This document shows positions 35,601 to 45,072 of a stretch of DNA of 64,000 nucleotides, one piece after another. The stretch spans positions 2,305,890 to 2,369,889 of the forward strand of contig NW_022985440.1 of NCBI RefSeq assembly GCF_010093595.1, in the 5' to 3' direction. The notes below the pieces were generated by a model. That model searched no databases. It saw only the letters and a list, made by a program, of their open reading frames with translations, and was not told the DNA's origin. This DNA comes from Mytilinidion resinicola (lineage: Eukaryota > Ascomycota > Dothideomycetes > Mytilinidiales > Mytilinidiaceae). The position numbers and the translations under genes are program-made. Within the stretch, counting starts at the first letter, position 1; the number at the start of each line of letters is the position of its first letter.

Positions 35601-37395
35601 GCCGAGACAATCGGAGCCAAAATTTTTGTAACTGTTGGGTCCGAAGAGAAGGCTGCGTATCTTGTAGAGTCATACAATCTGCCAAGGAATCGGATCTTCG
35701 ACTCTAGAGATTCATCATTCGCCGATGCATTGAGGCGTGAGACGGATGGAAAAGGCGTCGATCTCGTCTTGAACTCGCTATCGGGCGAGCTTCTCCACGC
35801 AACATGGCGCACAGTCGCTGAGTTTGGTAAATTAATCGAGATTGGTAAAAAGGACATCTTGGGAGACGCAAAGCTGGATATCAGCGTATTCCTCCGTAAC
35901 AGGAGCTACTCTCGTGTTGATATCGAGCACGTTCGTAAAAATAGGCCGGAGATCGTCGCAAGGTAAGCACACACATGATTCAATCGCATCCGATCGCTAA
36001 TGAGGATCCTCAAGACTTCTCAAACGCACGCTCAAGCTGTATGCTGAGGGCCACATTGGACCAATACGCCCAACCAAGATTTTCCCTGCGACCGGAGCGT
36101 TGGAAGCCATTGAGTACATGCAGAACGGTGCTCACTCAGGTAGGGTACTTCTTGAGCTGCGCGAGCCTAATGGACATACTCATCTGACCTCCGGGGTGGT
36201 GGAGCAACGACGCCAGCCTGCATTCGACCCTGATGCTTCATATCTCATCGTCGGAGGTCTCGGTGGCCTTGGCCGCTCCGTCTCCCTCTGGATGGCCACG
36301 CATGGTGCTCGAAATCTCATCTTCCTCTCGCGAAGTGCAGGCAAGCGTGCTGAAGATGCGGATCTTGTACGCGAACTGGATTCGATGGGCTGCCGCGTGC
36401 AGTTGGTGCAGGGCAGCGTCGTCAATAAAGACGACGTGGTGTGCGCTATCAATGGTGGTCACTCGCCGCTGAAGGGCATATTGCAAATGTCCATGGCGCT
36501 CCGCGATACTGTGTTCGCCAACATGACGTGGGAAGACTGGGACGCTGCGACGGGCTGCAAAGTGCAAGGTACCTGGAATCTGCACGACGTCAGTATCGCT
36601 GCTGGCAGCGAGCTCGACTTCTTCGTCATGTTCAGTTCCGTGTCCGGTATCGTGGGCAACATGGGCCAAGCGAACTACAACAGCGCAAATACCTTCCTTG
36701 ATGCCTTCTGCCAGTACCGCGCCGGACTCGGTCTTGCGGGCTCGACGATCAACTGCGGTGTTGTGGAGGATGTGGGTGTTGTTGCCGAGAATCAGGATAT
36801 TCTTCGCCGCTTCCGGGAACAAGACATCTGGACTATCAAGGAGAAAGATGTCATCGACGCCTTAACTCTTGCGATGGACAAGCCGACCCTTCGCCCAGGC
36901 GACGTCGACGGCTTCGTATCGCCCAATACCTTCATGCTCGGCATGCAAACCACCACTCCGCTCAGCAGTCCCAAAAGCCGCGCCGTCTTCCGCTCAGACC
37001 CACGCATGGCCTTCTACCACAATCTAGGTTCTAATACCAGCGACTCTGCATCGGAGGCTAAAACATCCAGCGACACGGTACTCAAGACATTCGTTGCGCA
37101 AGCCAAAGCTGACCCTGCTATCCTCAGCACATCCGACGCGACGACATTGCTCTCGCGTGAAATTGGCAAGAGGGTGCTTGCACTACTAGTTAAGGGAGAT
37201 GATGAGGACGTGGACACCAGTCTGGGTCTTGCGGATCTGGGTATTGACAGCTTGCTGGCGATTGATATGCGCATGTGGTGGAAGCAGGTGTTCGGGTTCG
37301 ATATAAGCGTTCTGGAGATGTTGGGAATGGGCACGTTGGAACAGTTAGGGAAGCTGGCGGCAAGTGGGCTGCTGAAGCATTGGGGGGTTGCGTAA
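29698..37395 (+). CDS. Highly reducing type I PKS (KS-AT-DH-MT-ER-KR-ACP)
   Basis: Six exons (29698-30302, 30371-30696, 30750-35152, 35210-35494, 35547-35962, 36015-37395; introns 52-68 bp) give 2471 aa. Active sites: KS Cys209 in KTACSSS, His345 in HGTGT and His380 in KPNLGH; AT Ser643 in GHSSGE and the YHSYHM His; DH His953 in HHSVGEDIVFP and Asp1126 in HPTIVDF; C-methyltransferase SAM motif LELGAGTG at 1378-1385; ER LIHSAAGGVG from 1876; KR LIVGGLGGLG from 2089 with FSSVSG and Tyr/Asn in ANYNSAN; ACP phosphopantetheine Ser2424 in GIDSLL. All reductive domains and the methyltransferase look intact, so a reduced, possibly methyl-branched chain is expected. No thioesterase, reductase or NRPS follows the ACP: release must be in trans, most likely by the AOS or the downstream hydrolase. 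Confidence 0.97.
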
Positions 37396-37956
37396 CCATC
37401 TGTTGAGAACTATATCAATGTCATCGCCTTTATTCACCTCCCCACTAAGAGCGCGTTCGGTTGCCTCGTACGGTAGCGTACGTAGCCCAAGGCATAGGCG
37501 AGCAATTCGTTGCCACGCGAAATACGTGTCCTCAACTTCGCACCCTCACAACTCCACCACCACGCACTCAATATATACAAATAATAGCTTGTTTTGAAGC
37601 CTGTGACCTGCTGGATTTTTCCATCAATTAACCTGGACCTGCAGATATTTGATTGAACGTAGCGCTGCCACCCACACATTGGCCAACATCGCCGGGTAAC
37701 CTGCAGATCTGGTCTTCGTTGGACATTGCACGACATATGGAGATTACGATATTGCTAACAACACATTATAATCACATCTCAGCATTGCTATCTAAGATTA
37801 AGAGGACTTTCTTGGGTTTATGCGCCATTGCGTCATAGTGTCCTAGGATAATACGAATTCCGATCAGGCCGTTCATCGCACTAACGTGCATAGCTTCCTC
37901 CCAAGCCCAGACTTGATTATACTCCATTTCACCAACTTCTCCCCAGGAACAACACA
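37396..37956. other. Intergenic between PKS and hydrolase
   Basis: 561 bp between two plus-strand genes, with PKS terminator and hydrolase promoter presumed. Short frames only. Confidence 0.5.
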
Positions 37957-38805
37957 ATGTCCTCCCAAGAATCCAGCCCCAAGGAGGCAAACCTAGAAGT
38001 CTCTTACACCCGTCTATCCCCCTCGCCAGACCCCAATGGCAAGGACCCACCCCATGCCCCCATTGTCTTCCTCCATGGCCTTTCAACCTGCCACATAGAA
38101 TTCTCTCGCACCACCCCTTTCCTCTCCAAGGACTACGATCTCATCCTCGTCGATCTACCAGGGCACTCGCGGTCGAGGGACATCCTCCCCTTCACCCTCG
38201 ACAACGCCATCAACGCGCTCTCCCATCTCGTCTCGACCAAAGTAGCGGGCGGCAGGGCGCACGTCGTCGGCCTGTCGCTCGGCGGTTTCGTAGCGCTGGA
38301 GCTTGCGCGACGGTGTCCGGAGCTGGTGCTCAGCCTGTTCTGCACCGGGTGCGCGCCGTTGAGCGGGTACAGGAAATGGTTCATCTCGCGCCCGCGCCTG
38401 ATGGGCGGGATCGAGATCCTGTCCGGGAAGCTCACTAGCGAGTGGATGTTCTGGTCTTATATCGGCGTGGAACCGTTTCCGAGGCTCAGGGAGGAGATGC
38501 GAAGGAACCATTCCATGGAGCTGCTGAGGTCGGGGTACGGCGCGTGTACTAAGGTGACCATGGAGAGCGTTGCTGAGATCCGGGGCGTGCGGATCGCTAT
38601 CGTGGCGGGCGGGACGAAGGATAGCGTTGAGCAGACGAGGGAAACAGGGAAGGTGCTCGCGAACACGAATCTGGAGTGCAAGGCATTCGTGGTGAGGGAC
38701 GCAGTTCACTTGTGGGACTTGCAACTCCCAGAACTGTTCGCCCAAGGCGTAAGGGCCTGGGTCGAGGGAAGTGAGATGCCAAAGGAATTTGAACTGCTGA
38801 AATAA
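37957..38805 (+). CDS. Alpha/beta hydrolase, cluster-associated
   Basis: Single exon, 282 aa. The fold is shown by VFLHGLS (oxyanion loop, residues 37-43), VDLPGHSRS (65-73), nucleophile elbow GLSLGG with Ser107, candidate acid Asp222 in GGTKDS and catalytic His251 in DAVHLWDL. There is no signal peptide or membrane segment. It follows the PKS on the same strand, so it may act as a trans-thioesterase that releases or edits the polyketide, or hydrolyse an ester or lactone in the product. General serine hydrolases of this size are abundant in fungi, so location is the main evidence for a cluster role. It is the last intact gene before the RIP-degraded block, whose first AT-rich bases follow within about 20 bp of its stop codon. 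Confidence 0.9.
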   Translation: MSSQESSPKEANLEVSYTRLSPSPDPNGKDPPHAPIVFLHGLSTCHIEFSRTTPFLSKDYDLILVDLPGHSRSRDILPFTLDNAINALSHLVSTKVAGGRAHVVGLSLGGFVALELARRCPELVLSLFCTGCAPLSGYRKWFISRPRLMGGIEILSGKLTSEWMFWSYIGVEPFPRLREEMRRNHSMELLRSGYGACTKVTMESVAEIRGVRIAIVAGGTKDSVEQTRETGKVLANTNLECKAFVVRDAVHLWDLQLPELFAQGVRAWVEGSEMPKEFELLK

Positions 38806-39279
38806 CAGGCGAGAATCTATAAACGAAAAAGGAAAGGAAAAAGGAATAACGTACTCTATAAGGGGGACTACTAATCGTACACCCCCTAATTCCTAGACGT
38901 ACACCCCCTTTTCACTATATATACACCTCTTCCCCCCCCCTATTGCTTTACCACCTTTTAATTAGCTTAGAGGGCTGCTCTATAGCCTCTAATTCGCTTG
39001 CTTAATTTGCTTACTAATTCTAAATACTTTTTTTAAATGCGGCTATATATTACGGCTTAGGCCGCGACTAATAAAGTTGCGGACCCTACTACTAAACCCT
39101 AACTCTAGTAGACTAATTAGAAGTTTTCTAGTTATAACTATTAACTATAACTGCTACTTTAAACCCTAGAGCTAAATATTATATATTAATAGCTATTTAA
39201 GTAAAAGCCTATATACTTAAGTTCTACTATATACTATAAAAAAAGTTTGCTAGCTACCTAACTATAAAGCTATTTTAAA
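38806..39279. other. Start of AT-rich block, no gene
   Basis: Includes a short direct repeat of CGTACACCCCCT (about 38877 and 38900) and C-rich runs, then AT-rich DNA. Isolated CCCTAA words occur near 39095-39310 but do not form a telomere array. Confidence 0.5.
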
Positions 39280-39960
39280 CCTCTTAGAATATATATATAG
39301 AAACCCTAACTAGGTCTATAATTTCTAAACTAAACTTTTCTATTTCTATTAAAATAATAAGGAATTTAGTACCTTTTTTACTAAGTTCTAGCGCTTAGCC
39401 CTAAAAGGAAAACTTTTTAAAAAAGTATTACTAACCCTTCTAGAAAAAGCTATTAACCGTAAATTAAAAGGGATACTACTCTACTATAAACCTTCTAATA
39501 AAAAGTACTATATATTTACTAAGTTTTTCTAAAACCTAAATAACTGCTATAAGTAATATAAAACTTCTACTACTATAGCGCTAAAACTGTATACTATTAC
39601 TACTAAAAGTTGCTAAAATATAGCTATTCCTATTTAAAACCCTATATATAAACTACTATTTTTTTTTTATATAGCTCTAAAACTATATAAACCTACTAGA
39701 AAACCTATAGACCTATTAAGGAATTATAGGAAGTATAGTAAGTACTTTTACTATAGTTTAAAAAACTATTTTATTTATAACTGCCCCTAAACTAAGTATT
39801 AGAAGTATAGCTAAAAAAAGGGTTATATTGCTATTAATAAGGTTATATAGAGAGGAAAAAGGCTTTAGCTATAAGCTATATATATAGTAGAGCGCGTAAA
39901 ACGCCGGAAAAACTTTTAGCTTAGGATTATATAACGTCTATATATATAATATCCTGTAAC
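39280..39960 (+). mobile_element. Retrotransposon gag relic
   Basis: Read through its stops, the plus strand gives a gag-like run: an EFSTFF element near 39362 followed by an Arg-Leu-Ala block and a helical leucine-rich segment, the usual capsid pattern of fungal LTR retrotransposons (YxNP.., then F..F...F..LA). Stops are at Gln/Trp-like positions. The boundaries are approximate and no pol is attached. Confidence 0.45.
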
Positions 39961-40132
39961 CTTAATAGCTACTAAAAAAACCTAAAAAAATAGCGTAATA
40001 TATACCCCCTTTTTTAAAAACTAAGCTTTTATAAAAACCTAGATATAAAAAGCAACTTACTATATAAACTTATATAATAAATAGCTAATATAATAATATA
40101 GTAATATTCTAGTAGTCCGGTTAAGTAGGTAG

Positions 40133-40634
40133 TGTTACGGTAATAATATATCGGGTATTTAAACGCGAGATAGATAAGTATTAGATTTAAAGAAGAATAA
40201 CTACGTGCTATTACTATAGTTGGTTATAAGACGTTAAAATACCGAATTGAATTCGGGACGGGAGCCAGGCTATATACAGGACGAGAAAAGGGGCTCGTAT
40301 ATAGCGCGTGGCCCTAATAGAATTAGGAATTAGGTGGCAGGCGCGTGGCGCACGCGTGTGCACGTATGCGGTAATAAGGTGTTAGGGGATTAATACTTAG
40401 AGGAAGGCTATAATTAATACTGTAATAGGTAGAGTTTAGTTCTTTAGTTTAATAAAATAGGCAGGCGGTTTAGGCTTTTATAGATTATAGTAGTAGAAAT
40501 TAAAAACCCTATAAAGGCAGCCCTTAATATTTTCTAATAGTTGCTAGTAGTAGTATAGATATAAGCTGCCGATATAGCAGACCTTATATTATATATTATT
40601 ATCCTAAAGTTATAAGTTAATAATTTCCGTAACT
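40133..40634 (+). repeat. Possible solo LTR (about 502 bp)
   Basis: It begins TGTTACGG and ends near CCGTAAC, an inverted terminal pair typical of an LTR, and is of similar length to the chromovirus LTR. It is less RIP-altered than its flanks (more CpG and GC). No second copy lies in the window, so the limits are tentative. Confidence 0.35.
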
Positions 40635-42894
40635 ATCTATTCTTTTATAGGCTTATTATTTCCCTTATATTATATTAGCTCGGGTAGTAGTATAGGTTTA
40701 GGCCGGTTCTAGCCTTTAATTAGGTTAGAAGTATTAAGCCGGAAGAGTAATAAATAGAAAATATTATATATTTTTATATTAGATAGTAGGTTAAGTTAGA
40801 AAGCGGCGCCGTAATTAATAACCTTATTAACCCGGAAGGTGTAAAAACTTAATAGGTAAATAGTAATTAGAAAAGGTTATATTACTATACTATAGAAGTT
40901 GTAATATAAAAAAAAAAAAAAGGTTAAAAGCGCAGCCGCTAAAAGTAGGTTCCTAGCGCGTTTAGCGCTAGCTGCTAGTACGCTCTTCTAATTATTATAT
41001 AACTATATAATATTTTATAACTATAGGTAAATATTACTTATAAAATAAAGGAAAAGGCCGTTTAAGGCCTAATACTACTTCCCTTTTCTATAGGTCTAAG
41101 CTTCTATAAGAAGTAGTAAAAGAAAAAAGGTTATAAATCGAATAAATAAGCTTCTAAGCGCTAGTATACTTAGAAAAAACTTGCTAAAAAGTGCTAATAC
41201 TATAAAAATTATTTTAATCTTCCTTTTTAGGTTGCTAGTTAGGTAGAAAAACTTAGGTAGAAGAGTAGGGTTTATATAGGTATTTCTAGTAGAATAGCTA
41301 GGTATTATAGTAGTCTAGCTAATTCTTTATAGGTTCCTAATAGTATTAAGAGTTGTTTTTCTATTTAACTTTATATTAGACACCGCGTTTAACTTATTTA
41401 GAATTAACAATTTTATTAATAAAAAACTCTTTTTTCTAGGTTTTTATTTCTTTATCCTAGACTAAATAAATAGGCTATAGTTTTAGATAAAACTATAAAG
41501 GTACTAAATTAGGGTAGTACTAGTATTATAATAATATAGGTTAGAATAGTTATAAAAAGGAGTATTACGCATTACTAAAAAGAAAGAAAATAGAGTTTAA
41601 TTATATTATACTAAGTAGAGGCTAAGGCCTAATACGCTGCCGAAGGCAGGCTAAAAATAAGAAGATAAAGGATAATAATATTTAGAAGCAAGCCGCTACT
41701 ATTAAAAAGGGGCCTAATTACCTATTATATACCGTTTATATACTAGCACCGGTCTACCTTACTATATACCTTTCTATCTAGAAGTTAACCTATAATAATA
41801 TTCCTTTATACTAAGGTAAACTGCTAGCTATAAAGGGAATATCTAGAGTAGGAAATAGAAATATAGAAATAGAAAAAGAATAGGCCGCCTATTATAGTAG
41901 GCTAGAAGTAAATAGGTCTATACTTTTCCACCTTATAACCTGCTATTTACAGCAATTTATATAGTACTAAAGTAAAAAAAAGGCTAAAAAAAAAGGGAAT
42001 AAACTAGAAAGGCAGTTACCTAATAGTTTCTAATAACTATATTTAGTAGCAGCCTTCTAGAAAGAGGATAAAGGTTATAACTTTTTATAAGAGCGAGAAG
42101 AAAAGGGTTAAAAAAAGGTAGGTTGCGCGTGCGCTTAGCTTAGAAAGCCCGGTAGACTATTTATTAGGGTTTATCTATATATTATTTACGTAATACTACT
42201 AAAGCTAACTAAGGAGATAAATAAATCTAAGCCTTTAAAAAGTATATACCTATATATAGCTTTATAAAAAAACAGCTACTAAATACACCTAAATTAGCTA
42301 GTAGTAGAAAATACTTACTTATATAAAGCTATAGAAAATATATAAAAAGCTATAGATAGTATATATCTATAAAAGACTGCAGAAAATTTATAGATATCTG
42401 CGCGCTTATTAGGAATAGCTATATAGGCCCTTAAAGCCTTATTATTTATATTTATTATACTCTAATAGTTAGGCTTATTATAGTACTAATTTTTTAAATA
42501 CTATATTTCTTTCTTTTTAGAGTACTTCTATATATTAAGGAAAAAGAATTTTTACCTAAAAACCTTTTTCTTAGTTTCTTAGATAATAGGCTAAAGTTGC
42601 TTTACTTTTTTAATAATCTCGGAGTAGTATTTAGCTATTTATAGATTAATATCTTATAAACTACTACTAAGTAAAAGGTTTTAATTAGTAAAAATAGCAG
42701 GTAAATCCTATTTCTATAGGCTAATTAAGGCAGCGCAGATTAGATAAAAAGGGTTAATTTCGGCAGCTATAGGAAAGTAATATAGGGCCGTCCTGTATAT
42801 AAAGCTATAGCTCGAAAGTATTTTTTCTATTATTATAAAGTCGTGTGCTGCCTATAAAACTTCCGGCTATATAGTTTTTTTAGTAATTTCCAGG
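40635..42894. other. Unassigned RIP-degraded DNA
   Basis: No open frames. Plus-strand read-through gives Ser/Lys/Arg-rich peptides with no motif I can name, especially around 41,700-42,400. Probably transposon remains. Confidence 0.4.
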
Positions 42895-43290
42895 TAAATA
42901 TATTATTATTATTAAATTCTATTACGCTAGTATAGCTTCTATTAGGGTTTATATAGCTGTTCTATCTAGGCTAGTTTATAAAGAAAAACCGTTTACTACT
43001 ATATAGTATTCGGATAAAAACCCCGTCCTCTATAGTATATAGCGCTAAGCGCTTTTCTTATTATTATATAGCTATTAGAAATATATAGTAGATCTATTAA
43101 GTCTACTATAAAATAAGCTATTATAATACTTTTTTCTAAATCTATCCGGGTTTTATAGTTATTCTTTTAGGCGCAGGTTAAGTTAATTCCGAAGTAGTAA
43201 GCTGGTTTAGGATTAGCGTAAGGGCACGCGTGCTGTTATTTCGCACGCGTGCCCTTTATTAAGGCGTTAGTTCTTAAATTAAATAATATA
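42895..43290 (-). mobile_element. 5'-truncated LINE 3'-end fragment
   Basis: It starts with a (TTA)n run near 42903, i.e. a (TAA)n tail on the minus strand, then matches the LINE 3' region at 47,151-47,520 in order: TCTATTAGGGTTTATA, AAAACC..CTATAGTATATA, AATC.ATCCGG, and a closing GCGCGTGCCCTTT-type block. Short 3' fragments are usual for target-primed LINE insertion. Confidence 0.6.
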
Positions 43291-43380
43291 TATAGAGGTA
43301 GTACTGTATAGGCTATAATATATATAAAAGCTGCGGTATATAAGTAAATATAGCTATTAGGTAGGTGTATAATATAGGCG

Positions 43381-43431
43381 GTATAGTATATATAGTATAT
43401 ATAGTATACGCAGTATATATAGTATATATAG
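43381..43431. repeat. TATATAGTA-type microsatellite
   Basis: Several units of TATATAGTA with one interrupted unit. The frame open on the minus strand here (43236-43436) encodes only Tyr/Ile repeats and is not a gene. Confidence 0.75.
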
Positions 43432-44020
43432 GGCACTGTAAGCCCGATAAGCAGCCTATATAAGGCGGTGCTATAAACCTACTCCTATATTATAGTAAGT
43501 AGAGCAGATGCTTAAGGTATAATAGAGCTAGTAATAGCGTTATAGCCGTTTAAAGGCCCTCTACCGGATAATAATAATAATAAACCGTATTACTAGAACA
43601 GAAGAACAACTATTAAAATAGGTATAAAAACTATCCGATATATATCTACTTATATAGAAAGTAAGCTAAATATAAAGCTAATACCTAGGCGTATAATAGA
43701 ATACCTTTAGAGTAGTAATATAAAGTTTTTACCTTTCTTTCTATTAAAGCTCTTATTAACTAATAGTATTTATAGTGCCTATAGTATTACTAAAGCTATT
43801 AGCAGTTAATTAGAGGACCTTAAATAGTATAGTACTTATAGCTTTTACCTAAAAAATAGTATTTTTATAGCGGTTAAGTAGAAAACCTTAAATAGTATAG
43901 TGCTTATAGCTATTAATAATACCTATAGGCGCCTATTAGTATATAAAAAAGCCTAAAGCTTTTAAAGGGAAATAGTTATAGCTAGTATAGTAGGGGTAAT
44001 AGAGCCGTCTGCTAGATAGG
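43432..44020. other. Unassigned RIP debris with local duplication
   Basis: A segment of about 75 bp near 43,805-43,860 is repeated imperfectly at 43,880-43,925 (shared words CCTTAAATAGTATAGT and CTTATAGCT). No element assigned. Confidence 0.4.
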
Positions 44021-44258
44021 TATTATAACCTGTAATATAAACCACCTAAGCGCAGAGGTACTTATAGAAATAAGTAAGTAGATAAAACTAATTATAAAAG
44101 AATAGGTTATAGAACTAAAAAAGTTACGCGTAAAATATATAGAAATCCTGGATTCCCCTATAAACTGCTAGTAGATAGAAATAATCTAGAAAACAAGACG
44201 TTATAAAATAGAGGGTTATATACCGGCTTAAAAGTGCTTATAGTAAGCAGGAGCAAGC
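44021..44258 (+). repeat. Truncated chromovirus LTR copy
   Basis: Its start (TATTATAACCTGTAATATAA) and the block GATTCCCCTATA..CTGCTAGTAGATAG align with the LTRs at 44,259 and 56,503. It is cut off where the next LTR begins, so one LTR appears to have inserted or recombined into another. Confidence 0.7.
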
Positions 44259-44765
44259 TGTTACAACCCGTAATACGAATAACCCGAGCGTAGAGGCACT
44301 CGCGGAAATAAGTAAGTAGATAAAACTAATTACGTAGAACTAGGTTACGGGACTAAAGGGGTTATATATAGGACGTATAGGGATCCTAGATTCCCCTACG
44401 GACTGCTAGTAGATAGGAACGATCTAAAAAGGGGATATTATAAGAATAGAGCTACGTAATAGCTTAAAGGGCTCGAAGGTGCGAGCTAGGCAAGCGCTTA
44501 AGGGACTTAAGGCTGCGAGCTAGAAGAGCAGCTTAAAAGGCTCGAGGCTGCGAGCTATACGAGCAAAAGGTTTCTTAGAACGGACTTCTTATATATAAGG
44601 ACGCTCCTTTGCATAAATAGAAACCTCGTGTTTAACTTAAGACTTTAATACTACCTATTAGAAGTAATAACCCCGTTTTATACCTTAATTAATTATTGCC
44701 TTACCTTTTAAAGACTATTGCACCCCGATAATAACTTAACCTATACCCTGCCTTAGTATATAACA
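44259..44765 (+). repeat. LTR of Ty3/gypsy copy A (about 507 bp)
   Basis: Begins TGTTACAACCCG and ends TATATAACA, giving the TGTTA..TAACA inverted ends of an LTR. It contains three tandem 34-35 bp units (44462-44565). Homologous to 56,503-57,008. Confidence 0.8.
44462..44565 (+). repeat. Three tandem 34-35 bp units inside the LTR
   Basis: Units start GCTTAA at 44462, 44496 and 44531, each containing a GCGAGCTA word. The same array, more RIP-altered, is in the copy B LTR near 56,706-56,808. Confidence 0.75.
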
Positions 44766-44875
44766 CTTAGAAGGTATAGAAAAGACGACCTATTATACGA
44801 GCTAGCTTAATAAACTTATAGAAGGAAGGTATAAGCTAGCTTACTAGGCTTATAAATAAGTATAATAAGTATATA

Positions 44876-45072
44876 GGTTTTTTAGGACAGAGCTTTTATA
44901 TATAAGAACGCTTCTTTATATAAATAAAAACCTTATATTTAACTTAAAACTTTAATACTACCTATTAGAAGTAATAACCCCGTTTTATATTCTAATTAAT
45001 TATTACCTTACCTTTTAAAGACTATTACACCCCGATAATAACTTAACCTATACCTTGCCTTAGTGTATAATA
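44876..45072 (+). repeat. Duplicated 3' half of LTR within copy A
   Basis: It repeats the last part of the LTR at 44,570-44,765 (AGGTTT..TTAG, GACTTTAATACTACCTATTA-like block, CACCCCGATAATAACTTAAC block) about 306 bp further on, then runs into gag. Copy B lacks this duplication. Confidence 0.7.

Noticed and set aside
39095..39310. CCCTAA/CCCTAAC words that could signal a telomere
   Set aside because: Only isolated single occurrences, no tandem array, and transposon sequence continues on both sides.
43236..43436. 66-codon open frame in AT-rich DNA
   Set aside because: It is translation of a TATATAGTA microsatellite, with only Tyr/Ile repeats.
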